This document shows positions 25,912 through 34,554 of a DNA stretch of 64,000 bases, in pieces. The notes beneath the pieces were generated by a model. The model made no database searches. It had not been told where the DNA came from and saw only the letters and a program-made list of their open reading frames with translations. Source of the DNA: Pikeienuella litoralis. Lineage in GTDB: Bacteria; Pseudomonadota; Alphaproteobacteria; Rhodobacterales; Rhodobacteraceae. The stretch is taken from the NCBI RefSeq assembly GCF_037646705.1, contig NZ_JBBHER010000001.1:179232-243231 (forward strand), read 5' to 3'. A program made the translations under genes and the position numbers. How positions within the stretch are numbered: the first letter of the stretch is position 1; each line of letters starts with the position of its first letter.

Positions 25912-26922
25912 ATGAATGTCACTGGAAGCCCCGATCTGGTGTCGCACAGCCGGGTCACCCGCACTCTGGCCCAGGTCCAGAAGGACTTCACGCGGGTCTC
26001 GGAGGAATTGACCACCGGCGTGAAGTCCGACGTGGTGGCGGCGACGGGCGGCGACCCGGCGCAGCTTTACGCGTTGGAGCGGAATATCGCGCTGAACGAG
26101 AAGCAAGGCATTGTGATCGAACTCGCGATCAGCCGCTCAAGCGTCACGCAAGACGTGCTCGAGCGGCTGGAGGCGGCGACCGGAGCGGTCGGCGTCCGGC
26201 TGGCGGCGGCGGTGTCGATCGGCGATCTGCGCGGCGCGGAGATCGAGGCGGGACGGGCGCGGGGCGCCTTCGAAGAGGCGGTCTCGGCGCTCAACAGCCG
26301 GTTCGGCGAGCGCTCCCTGTTCGCGGGCGCGGCGACGGATGGGCCGGCGCTCGCGCCCGCGGACGCCATCCTCGCGGAGATCAAGGCGCGGGTCGCGCCC
26401 GCGGCGACCGCGGCTGACGCGATTGCGGCGGTCGAAGACTATTTCTCCGACCCGGCCGGGTTTGCGGCGACAGGGTATCTCGGGTCGACCACGGACGCCT
26501 CGGCCGCGGAAATCGCGCCGGGTCAGCGGATCGATTTCGCGGTGCGCGCCGATCAGGCGGAGGTCGTCGCGGCGCTCAGCGCGCTCGCGATTGGCGTCAT
26601 CGGCGCCGAAGGCGGGTTCGCCGGAGCGACTCAGGCCGCCCGGCTGGAGGTCATGGGAGGGGCCGCCACGCGCGGGCTCGCCGCGAGCGACGGCGTCGTC
26701 GCGCTTCGGGCCAGGACCGGCGTCGCGGAGGAGCAGCTCGACATCGCGAAGGTTCGCACCGAATCCGAGCGCACCTTTCTGCAGATCGCGCGCAATCGGG
26801 TGATCGCCAGCGATCCTTTTGAGGCTGGCGTCGCGTTCAATGCGCTGGAGACCCAATTGCAGACGATCTTCTCGGTGACGGCGCGGCTCTCTTCGCTCAA
26901 CCTCGCGAGCTACCTGCGATGA
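25912..26922 (+). CDS. flgL: Flagellar hook-associated protein 3 (FlgL)
   Basis: A 336-aa flagellin-like junction protein. The N-terminal D0/D1 helices read LAQVQKDFTRVSEELTTGVK, and the C-terminal helix has IAKVRTESERTFLQIARNRV and ALETQLQTIFSVTARLSSLN. The central region is divergent. It sits between FlgK and the filament. Its position after flgK and the missing large variable domain separate it from flagellin. It overlaps flgI by 4 bp. Confidence 0.92.
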   Translation: MNVTGSPDLVSHSRVTRTLAQVQKDFTRVSEELTTGVKSDVVAATGGDPAQLYALERNIALNEKQGIVIELAISRSSVTQDVLERLEAATGAVGVRLAAAVSIGDLRGAEIEAGRARGAFEEAVSALNSRFGERSLFAGAATDGPALAPADAILAEIKARVAPAATAADAIAAVEDYFSDPAGFAATGYLGSTTDASAAEIAPGQRIDFAVRADQAEVVAALSALAIGVIGAEGGFAGATQAARLEVMGGAATRGLAASDGVVALRARTGVAEEQLDIAKVRTESERTFLQIARNRVIASDPFEAGVAFNALETQLQTIFSVTARLSSLNLASYLR

Positions 26923-28034
26923 TCCGCCTCGGGCCGATATGGGCGGCCGCCGCATTCATCGCCGCCGCCCTTCTGGCGTCCCCGGCCGTGAACGCGGATG
27001 TGAGGATCAAGGATCTGGTCGAATTCGACGGGGTGCGCGGCAACGATCTCGTCGGCTACGGGCTTGTCGTCGGCCTGCCGGGAACCGGGGACGGGATCCG
27101 CAATTCGCCGTTCACCGAGGAGGCGCTGGCGAATCTGCTGGAGCGGCTCGGCATCAATGTGAACGGTGAGCAGTTCCGGCCGAAAAACGTGGCGGCGGTG
27201 CTGGTGACGGCGGAATTGCCGCCTTTCGCGCGGGCGGGGCGCCGGATCGACGTTTCCGTCTCGGCGATCGGCGACGCGAAATCGCTGCGGGGAGGCACGC
27301 TGATCATGACGCCGCTGAACGCGGCTGACGGCAGCATCTACGCCGTGGCCCAGGGGCCGGTGCTGGCGGGCGGCGTCACCGTGGAGGGGGACGCCGCCTC
27401 GATCACGCGCGGCGTGCCCACCGGCGGCGTAATCCCGGACGGCGCGCGCGTCGAGCTCGAGATCGGCTTCGAGCTCGCGTCGCTTGACGATCTTCGGCTC
27501 GCGCTCCGCGACCCGGATTTCACCACCGCCTCGCGTATCGCCAAGGCGATCAATCGCGGCCTTGGAGGCAATGTCGCGCGCATGCTGGATTCGGGCACGG
27601 TGATCATCGATTCATCGCAAATCGCGATTGCGGGCGCGGCGGAGACCATCGCCCGGATCGAGAATCTCCGCGTCGACAAGCAACAGAAGGCGCGGGTGGT
27701 GATCGATCAGCGTTCGGGCACGGTCGTCCTCGGAGACGACGTGCGCATCAGCCGCGTCGCCATTTCTCAGGGCGATCTGACGCTCCGCGTCCGCGAAACC
27801 CCGGTGGTCTCGCAGCCGAGCCCGTTCGGAGACGGCGAGACGGTGGTGGTGCCGCGCACCGAAGTCGGGATCGAGGAGCGGGTCGACCAGGTGGCGCTCA
27901 TCCCGGAATCGGTCTCGCTCGCCAATCTGGTGGTCGGGCTGAACGCGCTCGGCGTCTCCACCCGGCAGATGATCGATATCCTGAGCGCGGTGAAGGCCGC
28001 GGGCGCGCTGAACGCGGAGTTCGTGCTGCAGTAG
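26919..28034 (+). CDS. flgI: Flagellar P-ring protein FlgI
   Basis: A 371-aa periplasmic bushing protein with a signal peptide (WAAAAFIAAALLASPAVNA, mature near residue 27). Family motifs cover the whole length: VRIKDLVEFDGVRGNDLVGY, LVVGLPGTGDGIRNSPFTEE, FARAGRRIDVSVSAIGDAKS and the C-terminal LVVGLNALGVSTRQMIDILS. It assembles the P ring around the rod in the peptidoglycan layer. It is the last gene of the plus-strand flagellar run; a UUCG-loop hairpin follows. Confidence 0.97.
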   Translation: MIRLGPIWAAAAFIAAALLASPAVNADVRIKDLVEFDGVRGNDLVGYGLVVGLPGTGDGIRNSPFTEEALANLLERLGINVNGEQFRPKNVAAVLVTAELPPFARAGRRIDVSVSAIGDAKSLRGGTLIMTPLNAADGSIYAVAQGPVLAGGVTVEGDAASITRGVPTGGVIPDGARVELEIGFELASLDDLRLALRDPDFTTASRIAKAINRGLGGNVARMLDSGTVIIDSSQIAIAGAAETIARIENLRVDKQQKARVVIDQRSGTVVLGDDVRISRVAISQGDLTLRVRETPVVSQPSPFGDGETVVVPRTEVGIEERVDQVALIPESVSLANLVVGLNALGVSTRQMIDILSAVKAAGALNAEFVLQ

Positions 28035-28337
28035 CTCTGATAGGCGCCGGCGGCGGGCGATGGACACAGGGGGCGCTTCGGCGTCCCCTTCGCCGTTCTG
28101 CGTTCTGGCTGCGTTCTGGGCGAGAACGGCGCCCAATGGCGAGCCGGGCGCCCGCGCGCCTTCTTCGACTGGAGGGCTGGCGCGGGCGTCCGGCTGATGT
28201 TCCGAAGGAACCGGCTTTCGCGAGGGAGCGCGCCGGGAGGCGGGGCCGACGAGTTTCAGCGTGTCAGCGCCGGAGATCGGCGCGGCGGGGGCGGAGACGG
28301 GATGGCGCTGCGCCGCTCCCGTTCATCCGGTCCCGCG
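28035..28337. other. Convergent spacer between flgI and fliG
   Basis: 303 bases between two convergent flagellar operons. It holds the hairpin at 28069-28088 and a second small palindrome, GTTCC-GAAG-GAAC, near 28200. No gene with a domain or ribosome site is seen. Confidence 0.6.
28069..28090 (+). terminator. UUCG-loop terminator after flgI
   Basis: GGGGGCGC (28069-28076), loop TTCG and GCGTCCCC (28081-28088) form an 8-bp stem with one G-U pair, capped by the stable UUCG tetraloop and followed by TT. It sits 35 bp after the flgI stop. The U-tract is short. Confidence 0.6.
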
Positions 28338-29444
28338 TCACTCTTCGGCGGTCTCCGTGACGATCATCTTGAGCGCGCCGGCGTTGCGAAGGTTGATGAT
28401 CGCGGCGACGATTTCGGCCTGCGCCTCCTCACCCTCTCTTCGGGTGGCCGCCGGCAGCGCCTCCAGATCTTCGCGCAGCCGCTCGGCCAGCCTCTTGGAG
28501 ACGTTGTCCAGGATGAATTCGGTTGTGCGCCGGGTGCGCTCGCCGCCCGATTTGAGGGCGCGGAGCAGCACCGCCTCGTCCACGGTCTTGGTGATCAGGC
28601 TGACATCGCGCGGATTGATCCGGTCGGCGATGTGCTCGAATGTGAACATCACCTTCCGCACCGCTTCGGCGAGCGACGGCGCGGCGCTCTCCATCGCCTC
28701 CAGCAGACGGTCGCGAACCGGGCCCGAGACGTGGTTCATCACGCCCGCGATCAGATCCGCCGGCTCCTGCCTGCCGCCGCGCGAGAGCGCCGTGGGCAGG
28801 AAATCGCGGGCGATGACCTCGCCGATGCGCGCCGCGACAGCGGGATCGGCGGCCGCGGCCGGGCCCATGCGGATGACGATATCCTCCGCCTCGGATTGCT
28901 CGAAGCGCTCCAGCACTTTCGCGGCCTTCTCCGAGGTCAGCCGTGAGAGCGCGATGGCGGCGACCTGCGGGTGCTCCGATTTGAGCCACGCGGCGATGCG
29001 CGCGTCGCTGATGTCGCCAAGCAGGCTCCAGACCGTGCGCCCGGCGACGTCGAGGTCGCTCATGATCTGGTTGACCTGGTTCTTGTCCAGAACTTCGGCC
29101 AGGAAGCGCCGCGCCTCGGCCGCGCCGCCGCCGACGGAGCGGGTGTCTTCGATCTTGTGCAGGAACTCGGCGATGACGCGCTCGACCACGTCCGCCGGCA
29201 CCTCGCGAAGGTTGCTGACCGTGCGCGCGAAGCGTCTGAGCCGCGCTTCGCCGAGGCCGGCGAGAAGCCGGGATGCGACTTCGGGGCCAAGCGCGACCAG
29301 AACGATGGCGGCTTTCTCCGCCGGCTCGAGCTGCTCCGCGCGATAGAGCCCCTGCCGCCCGGTCGTGGTCGTCAGCGCGCCTTCGGACGTCTTGGCGACG
29401 CTTGTGGGCGCAACCGGCGCGAGCGCCGTTTCCGTATCGGTCAT
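28338..29444 (-). CDS. fliG: Flagellar motor switch protein FliG
   Basis: A 368-aa rotor protein. It shows the N-terminal domain that binds FliF (EPAEKAAIVLVALGPEVASRLL), the central EHPQVAAIALSRLTSEKAA with the EHPQ motif for FliM, and the C-terminal torque domain with charged residues (MFTFEHIADRINPRDVSLI; LLRALKSGGERTRRTTEFIL). It transmits stator force to the MS ring. The ATG overlaps the fliP stop (ATGA), and it is the last gene of fliF-fliH-fliN-fliP-fliG. Confidence 0.95.
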   Translation of the reverse strand: MTDTETALAPVAPTSVAKTSEGALTTTTGRQGLYRAEQLEPAEKAAIVLVALGPEVASRLLAGLGEARLRRFARTVSNLREVPADVVERVIAEFLHKIEDTRSVGGGAAEARRFLAEVLDKNQVNQIMSDLDVAGRTVWSLLGDISDARIAAWLKSEHPQVAAIALSRLTSEKAAKVLERFEQSEAEDIVIRMGPAAAADPAVAARIGEVIARDFLPTALSRGGRQEPADLIAGVMNHVSGPVRDRLLEAMESAAPSLAEAVRKVMFTFEHIADRINPRDVSLITKTVDEAVLLRALKSGGERTRRTTEFILDNVSKRLAERLREDLEALPAATRREGEEAQAEIVAAIINLRNAGALKMIVTETAEE

Positions 29445-30193
29445 GTTCCGTACCCTCTGACAAGCGCGCCAGCCAGCAGCGTCCAGCCGTCGGCGAGCAC
29501 GAAAAAGGCGAGTTTGAACGGCAATGAGACAATCGCCGGCGGCACCATCATCATCCCCATCGCCATCAGGATCGAAGCGACGACGAGGTCGATGATGAGA
29601 AACGGGATGAAGATGAGAAAGCCGATCTCGAACGCGCGCTTGACTTCGCTGAGAAGAAAGCTCGGCACGAGAAGCGAGAGCGGCGTCGCGGCGTCCGGGT
29701 CGGGAGGGCCGGCGTCGACCGCGGCCGCCTGCGGCGCCGCTTCGCGCAGCGCCTCGATCGTGTTCGGGTCGACCCGCCCCTCCATGAAGACGCGGAAGGG
29801 GGCCATCGTCTCGCTGAAGGCGGCCTCCGCGGTGATCTCGCCGGCCAGAAGCGGCTGGACGCCCTGCTCCCATGCGACGTTGAAGACCGGGGCCATGACG
29901 AAATAGGTCAGAAACAGCGCGAGGCTGACGATCATCATGTTCGGCGGCGCCTGTTGCACGCCGACCGCCTGACGCAGGATCGAGAGCACGGTGACCATGA
30001 ATGGAAAGCAGGTGATCATGATCGCGATGCCAGGCGCGAGGCTGAGAACCGTCAACAGCATGAAGAGCTGGACGATCTGAAGCGTCAACGCGCCTTCGCC
30101 GCCAAGATCGATGCTGACGGCCTGCGCCGAGGCGTCGCTCGCGAAGCCGAAAACGGCGGCGAGGGTGAGCGCGACGGCGATCCGGCGAAGCAT
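29441..30193 (-). CDS. fliP: Flagellar export apparatus protein FliP
   Basis: A 250-aa inner-membrane protein of the flagellar type III export gate. It has a signal-like N-terminus (MLRRIAVALTLAAVFGFASDASA) and the family blocks LLTVLSLAPGIAIMITCFPF, VGVQQAPPNMMIVSLALFLT and SEVKRAFEIGFLIFIPFLII, with four membrane helices. With FliQ and FliR it forms the export channel; those genes are not in the window. A GTG at 30199 two codons earlier is an alternative start. Confidence 0.95.
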   Translation of the reverse strand: MLRRIAVALTLAAVFGFASDASAQAVSIDLGGEGALTLQIVQLFMLLTVLSLAPGIAIMITCFPFMVTVLSILRQAVGVQQAPPNMMIVSLALFLTYFVMAPVFNVAWEQGVQPLLAGEITAEAAFSETMAPFRVFMEGRVDPNTIEALREAAPQAAAVDAGPPDPDAATPLSLLVPSFLLSEVKRAFEIGFLIFIPFLIIDLVVASILMAMGMMMVPPAIVSLPFKLAFFVLADGWTLLAGALVRGYGT

Positions 30194-30204
30194 GATCACC
30201 GGGT

Positions 30205-30585
30205 TCAGAGCGATTGCGAGAGATCGGCGACTTCGGTGAGCCGAACGCCGAGACGTCCGGTCTCGCCGTCGATTTCCTGCAATTCGCCGCGGGCGATGAC
30301 GCGGTCGCCGATCAGGATCTCCACCGGATCCTCGATCTTGCTGTCAAGTTCGAGCACGCTGTCGCGGCGCAGCCCGACAAGCTCGCTCAGGAGCGGGCGC
30401 GCCTTTCCGACGGAGATGATGACCTCGATCGGAACGCTGAGAACCGCCTTGCGCCGCCTGTCGGGGGCCGTCTCCGGCGCGTTGGGGTCCGCGACGGGAA
30501 TGAGGCCGCCGACCTGCGGCGCGAATGAGGCGGTCCCGTCGTCTCCGGCGGCTTTCGTTGCGGTTTGCGTGGGGGCGTCGGTCAT
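30205..30585 (-). CDS. fliN: Flagellar motor switch protein FliN
   Basis: A 126-aa C-ring protein. After a variable 45-residue leader the SpoA domain reads VLSVPIEVIISVGKARPLLS, LVGLRRDSVLELDSKIEDPV and EILIGDRVIARGELQEIDG, ending GRLGVRLTEVADLSQSL. It forms the base of the C-ring with FliM and helps dock FliH-bound cargo. Its ATG overlaps the fliH stop, and fliP follows closely. Confidence 0.95.
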   Translation of the reverse strand: MTDAPTQTATKAAGDDGTASFAPQVGGLIPVADPNAPETAPDRRRKAVLSVPIEVIISVGKARPLLSELVGLRRDSVLELDSKIEDPVEILIGDRVIARGELQEIDGETGRLGVRLTEVADLSQSL

Positions 30586-31211
30586 CGATCTTGCTCCGGT
30601 TCTTCTGTCTCTTGGTGCGGGGCGGCGGCGATATGGGCGTCGAGGACGGTGAGCGCGCGTTCGATCGCGGCCCCGGTGTCGACAAGGTCGAAGCCATCGC
30701 TCCAGCGAATGCGCGCTTCGGTCTCGCGCAGACCGGCGTTGGCGGAGATTTCGGCGTCGGCGCCGCGCCGCCCGATGGCGGCCGCGATCTGCTCGACCTT
30801 GTCGGGCGCCACCTCGATGAGAAGTCTGGATTCCGGCGCCGCGGCGAAGGCGGCGTCGAGGGCGGCGACGATCTCGGGGGCCAGATTGAAATCCGCGAGG
30901 CGCGGCGCGACGGCGCGCAAGAAGACCGAGACGATCGCCGTCGCCTCCGCCGCCGCGCGCCGCGCGTCGGCGGCCCGGTTCGCCCGCATGTCTTCGAGCG
31001 CGGCCGCAATGGCGTCGAGCCGCGCCTCAAGCTCGCGCCCGATCCGCGCCTCGGTCTGCGCGACGCCATCGGCGAATCCGTCCGCGCGGGCCCGCCCGCG
31101 GACGCGCGCAAGAACGACCTCCGCCACGGCCTCGGGCGTCTTGGTCGCGCGCGCCGGCGCGGCGGCGGAGGCGGTGTTGAAGTCGGTGTATCTGAAAGCG
31201 CGCGCGTTCAT
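30582..31211 (-). CDS. fliH: Flagellar assembly protein FliH-like
   Basis: A 209-aa soluble protein. It has a short basic N-terminus, then a long Ala/Arg/Glu-rich helix (about 45-115) with the spaced-repeat character of FliH, and a compact C-terminal domain (LIEVAPDKVEQIAAAIG...RIRWSDGFDLVDTGAAIERA). FliH links the FliI ATPase to the export gate and C-ring. Similarity is weak, as usual for FliH, but the place between fliF and fliN with 4-bp overlaps on both sides supports it. Confidence 0.82.
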   Translation of the reverse strand: MNARAFRYTDFNTASAAAPARATKTPEAVAEVVLARVRGRARADGFADGVAQTEARIGRELEARLDAIAAALEDMRANRAADARRAAAEATAIVSVFLRAVAPRLADFNLAPEIVAALDAAFAAAPESRLLIEVAPDKVEQIAAAIGRRGADAEISANAGLRETEARIRWSDGFDLVDTGAAIERALTVLDAHIAAAPHQETEEPEQDR

Positions 31212-32776
31212 GCTCCAGCCCCCTGTGTGGATTGATCGTCAAGCCAGAGTCCAAGCAGGCGGATCGCTTCCTCCGGCTTCTCGGCCACCGCGCTTTCAAG
31301 CAGCGCGCGGCGGTCGACATTCAACGCCTCGGCGTCGATCATCTCTCCCGAGGGAATGGCGAGCGCCTCGCCCAGCGCGTCGCCGGTCAGGAGAGGATAG
31401 TCGTTGTCGCCGGCCGGCTCCGGCCCCGACACCGAGAGAATCGGTCGGACGACGAAGAGCCCCAGCATCAGCGCGACCAGGCCCAGCGTCAGGATCTGGA
31501 TCAGCGACATCGCGTTCGCGGCCAGAATGTCGATAAATCCGGATTCGGCCACGGCGCCGAGTTGCGGCTGGTCGGTGAACTCCATGCTCTGGATCGTCAC
31601 CCGGTCGCCGCGCGCTTCGTCGAAGCCGACGGCGTTCTCGACCAGTTCGCGCAGCGCGGCGATCTCCTCCGGCGGGCGGGGCGCCCATTCGCCGTTTTCG
31701 CCACGGATGCCGTCGACCATCACCGCGACGGTGATGCGGCTGACGTCTCCGGGCGGGCGTATGGTTTCGCGGACGGTCTCGGAGACCTCGAAATTCACCC
31801 GCTCGCGGGTGCGGGCGGCGTCGCGCTTGGAGCTGTCGCCGCCGCCTTCGACATCGCCGTCGGCGAGATTGGAGGCGACGGTCACCGCCCCGGCCTCGCC
31901 ATTGGAGGAATCGGTGCTCTCCTCCGTATCGGTATGGATCGCGACCCGGCTCGTCGGGTCGAGGAGCCGCTCGCGCAGGGTTTCGCTTTCGCGCTGGGTG
32001 GAGAGCGAGACCTCGACGACGGCGGCGCCCGCGCCGACGCGGGCTTCAAGGAGCCGGGTGACGCTTTCCTTCATCTCCTTTTCGCGCGAGGGGCCGTCAT
32101 TTCCGGCGATTGCTTCGTTCGCGTCGTCGCCCGAGCGCAGGATGACGCCGTGCTCCTGGTCGATCACCGCGACGTTGTGCGTGGAGAGCCCCGAGACTGC
32201 GGATGCGACGAGATAGCGGATCGCCTCCGCCTGATTGACGCTGATCGCGCCGTTCGATGTCGAGACCGTCACCGACGCGGTGACCGGTTTCTCCTTCTCG
32301 AAGGGGCGCCGTTTGCTCTGCGCGATGTGAACCCGCGCGCGAATGACGCGATGCGACGCGAGGATGGTCCGGGCGAGCTCGCCCTCCTTCGCGCGCCAAT
32401 AGGCGGCGTCGAACATCTCGGCGGTCGTGCCGAACCCCGAGAGCCCGTCGAGAATTTCGTATCCGGCGGCGCCGGCGGCCGGCAGGCCCTGGCCCGCGAG
32501 GGTGATCCGGATGCGGTCCCGCGAATCGGAAGGCACGAAGATCGAATCGCCGCGCACCTCATAGGTGACGCCCTGTCGCTCCAGCCCTTCGATCACGCCG
32601 CTCGCCGCGACGCTGTCCAGGCCGGAATAGAGCAGCGCCATCGTCGGGGTGGAGACGATGCGGATGAAAAGCCCAAGCGCGAGGATGAGCGCCGCCGCGC
32701 CGACGGCGAGCATGGCTTTGCGCCGAGGCTCCATCGCGCCCCAGGATAATGTCAGTCTGGATAGAATCGTGTTCAC
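31208..32776 (-). CDS. fliF: Flagellar MS-ring protein FliF
   Basis: A 522-aa membrane-ring protein. The first helix lies at about 22-43 (MLAVGAAALILALGLFIRIV), followed by ring-building domains (LLYSGLDSVAASGVIEGLER; FGTTAEMFDAAYWRAKEGEL; VTRLLEARVGAGAAVVEVSL), a second helix at about 424-446 (ILTLGLVALMLGLFVVRPIL) and a C-terminal tail that binds FliG. It is the first structure of the basal body and heads fliF-H-N-P-G. A degenerate CtrA-like box lies upstream. Confidence 0.96.
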   Translation of the reverse strand: MNTILSRLTLSWGAMEPRRKAMLAVGAAALILALGLFIRIVSTPTMALLYSGLDSVAASGVIEGLERQGVTYEVRGDSIFVPSDSRDRIRITLAGQGLPAAGAAGYEILDGLSGFGTTAEMFDAAYWRAKEGELARTILASHRVIRARVHIAQSKRRPFEKEKPVTASVTVSTSNGAISVNQAEAIRYLVASAVSGLSTHNVAVIDQEHGVILRSGDDANEAIAGNDGPSREKEMKESVTRLLEARVGAGAAVVEVSLSTQRESETLRERLLDPTSRVAIHTDTEESTDSSNGEAGAVTVASNLADGDVEGGGDSSKRDAARTRERVNFEVSETVRETIRPPGDVSRITVAVMVDGIRGENGEWAPRPPEEIAALRELVENAVGFDEARGDRVTIQSMEFTDQPQLGAVAESGFIDILAANAMSLIQILTLGLVALMLGLFVVRPILSVSGPEPAGDNDYPLLTGDALGEALAIPSGEMIDAEALNVDRRALLESAVAEKPEEAIRLLGLWLDDQSTQGAGA

Positions 32777-32836
32777 GTCGCGATCGTTCCTGTCGCTCGC
32801 CGTTCTGGGAGCGGGGGAACGTTGCGCATCAGCAGC

Positions 32837-32851
32837 CTAATTTTCGGTTAT
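32837..32851 (-). promoter_or_regulatory. Degenerate CtrA-like box upstream of fliF (tentative)
   Basis: On the minus strand ATAA-CCGAAAA-TTAG matches the CtrA consensus TTAA-N7-TTAA in spacing and in 6 of 8 positions, about 60 bp before the fliF start. Some Rhodobacterales flagellar systems are CtrA-controlled. Two mismatches make this weak evidence. Confidence 0.25.
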
Positions 32852-32925
32852 CAGACGCGGTCTCCGGCGATCTTTCTTGCGGCGCCGGCCGGAGTTCACG
32901 GAGAAAAATCGACGCGGCGCCGCGC

Positions 32926-33378
32926 TCAGGCCGGGCGGCGCGGCGAGATGAGCGCGCCAAGGCGCTGGAGCGCGAGAACATAGCCCTGAACGCCGAATCC
33001 GGCGATCACCCCGTCGGCCCGGAGCGAGACGTAGGAGTGATGGCGGAACGCCTCGCGTTTATGAACATTGGTGATGTGAATCTCGAACACCGGCGGGTCG
33101 AACGCGTTGAGCGCGTCGAGAATCGCGACGGATGTGTGCGTGAAGGCGGCGGGATTGATGACGATGCCGGCGGCCGTCTCTCTCGCTTCGTGGATCCAGT
33201 CGATGATCCGATGCTCTGCGTTCGACTGGTGAAAGCGCAGCTCGAGACCGAGCTTGTCGGCCGCCTTTCGGCAGGCGGCCTCGACATCGGCGAGCGTCTC
33301 ATAGCCGTAGACGTCGGGCTGGCGTTTGCCGAGCAGGTTCAGATTCGGACCGTTGAGGACGAAGACGAGATTGGACAT
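32926..33378 (-). CDS. aroQ: Type II 3-dehydroquinate dehydratase
   Basis: A 150-aa shikimate-pathway enzyme that dehydrates 3-dehydroquinate to 3-dehydroshikimate. Family motifs are complete: FVLNGPNLNLLGKRQPDVYG with the catalytic Tyr, FHQSNAEHRIIDWIHEA, VINPAAFTHTSVAI with the catalytic His, and HITNVHKREAFRHHSYVS. The start at MSNLVFVLNGPN is chosen because the longer frame upstream is unrelated. accB-accC, which often follow aroQ in Alphaproteobacteria, are replaced by flagellar genes. Confidence 0.96.
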   Translation of the reverse strand: MSNLVFVLNGPNLNLLGKRQPDVYGYETLADVEAACRKAADKLGLELRFHQSNAEHRIIDWIHEARETAAGIVINPAAFTHTSVAILDALNAFDPPVFEIHITNVHKREAFRHHSYVSLRADGVIAGFGVQGYVLALQRLGALISPRRPA

Positions 33379-33541
33379 CGGGCGCGTTCCGGTTGGCGTG
33401 CGGCCGGCTCTTCCGGCGGAGCCGAGGCGCATGGGGACGATCAGACATCTCTCTCTACCTGGGTTTGCCGTGCGAATACAACGCTCAAGCGCTATCCTTG
33501 CCGGCCCTGTCGAGCCAGGGCGACCGGGGGTTGATTGCATT

Positions 33542-33564
33542 GATATGTGATTGTATAACATCTC
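33542..33564. promoter_or_regulatory. Zur box upstream of znuA
   Basis: The 23-bp sequence starting GATATGTGATTG and ending TATAACATCTC matches the proteobacterial Zur palindrome (GAAATGTTATA-N-TATAACATTTC) at 18 of its 22 specified positions, including the complete right arm TATAACAT. It lies just before the znuA start. Zn-bound Zur would repress transcription. Confidence 0.8.
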
Positions 33565-33575
33565 AATCATCCATT

Positions 33576-34541
33576 TTGAAAGCCGCCTCCGTGACGTCAT
33601 TCACCTCATTCCTGGTTGCGCCGGCCTTTGCGCTGGCGTGCGCCGTCTCCGCTGCGGCCGCGCCGCGCGTCGCCGTTGATATTCCGCCGATCCATTCCCT
33701 TGTGGCGCGGGTGATGGTCGGGGTGGGCGCGCCCGCCCTGATCACGCCGCCCGGCGCCACGCCGCACGGGCGCGCGATGAAGCCCTCGGAGGCGGCGGCG
33801 CTGGACGGGGCGGATCTCGTCTTCTGGGTGGGGGAGGCGCTTTCACCGGGCCTCGGACGGCTGATCGGGAACCTCAGCCCCGGCGTCGTGGTCAAGCTGA
33901 TGGAGGCGCAAGGCGTGACGCTGCTGCCCTATCGCGAGGGCGCGGGCTTCGCTGCGCATGGGGCGTCCCGGCATGACGATGGACATGGACATGACCATGA
34001 CCATGACCATGGGCATGGAGACGGCCGAAATGACCCGCATATCTGGCTGGACCCGGTGAACGGCGAGGCCATCCTCGCCGCCGCCGCGGCCGCTCTCTCC
34101 AAGACAGACCCGGAGAACGCCGCGCTTTACGCCGCCAACGCCGCCGCCGGAAAACAGGAGCTTGAGGCGCTCAGGGGAGATATCGACGCGGCGTTGGCCC
34201 CGGTCCGGGGGCGCTCGTTCGTCGTCCTTCACGATGCGTTTCACTATTTCGAAGCGCGTTTCGCGTTCGAGGCGGCGGGCGCGCTTTCACCGCCTGACGC
34301 GTCCGCGCCGGGGCCGGCCTGGGTTCAGGAGTTCCGCGACCTGATCGGGGCGCGCGGCGTCGTCTGCGCGTTCATCGAGCCGCAGATGAATCCCAAACTG
34401 TTGATGGCGGCGGTCGAGGGGACGCCTGCGCGCGTCGGCGTCCTCGATCCGCTGGGCGTCGATCTCGCGCCGGGGCCGGAGCTTTATCCGGCGCTTCTGG
34501 GGAATCTGGCCCGAAGCCTCGCCGATTGTCTGGCGGAATAG
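33576..34541 (+). CDS. znuA: Zinc ABC transporter substrate-binding protein ZnuA
   Basis: A periplasmic cluster A-I binding protein of about 321 aa. It has a signal peptide (FLVAPAFALACAVSAAAA), the first Zn-ligand region VDIPPIHSLVARVM, a His/Asp-rich loop (HDDGHGHDHDHDHGHGDG), DPHIWLDPVNGEA, VVLHDAFHYFEARF and a terminal VLDPLGVDLAPG. It captures Zn2+ for a ZnuBC importer. No znuB or znuC is adjacent. The start is uncertain: TTG 33576 gives a signal peptide with a basic residue, while GTG 33591 is shorter by five codons. Zur control is expected from the box just upstream. Confidence 0.92.
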   Translation: MKAASVTSFTSFLVAPAFALACAVSAAAAPRVAVDIPPIHSLVARVMVGVGAPALITPPGATPHGRAMKPSEAAALDGADLVFWVGEALSPGLGRLIGNLSPGVVVKLMEAQGVTLLPYREGAGFAAHGASRHDDGHGHDHDHDHGHGDGRNDPHIWLDPVNGEAILAAAAAALSKTDPENAALYAANAAAGKQELEALRGDIDAALAPVRGRSFVVLHDAFHYFEARFAFEAAGALSPPDASAPGPAWVQEFRDLIGARGVVCAFIEPQMNPKLLMAAVEGTPARVGVLDPLGVDLAPGPELYPALLGNLARSLADCLAE

Positions 34542-34554
34542 CCGGCCGGCCGGG

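Noticed and set aside
34000..34050. Short tandem repeat CATGACCATGAC in znuA
   Set aside because: It encodes the His/Asp-rich metal loop normal for ZnuA and is not an independent repeat element.
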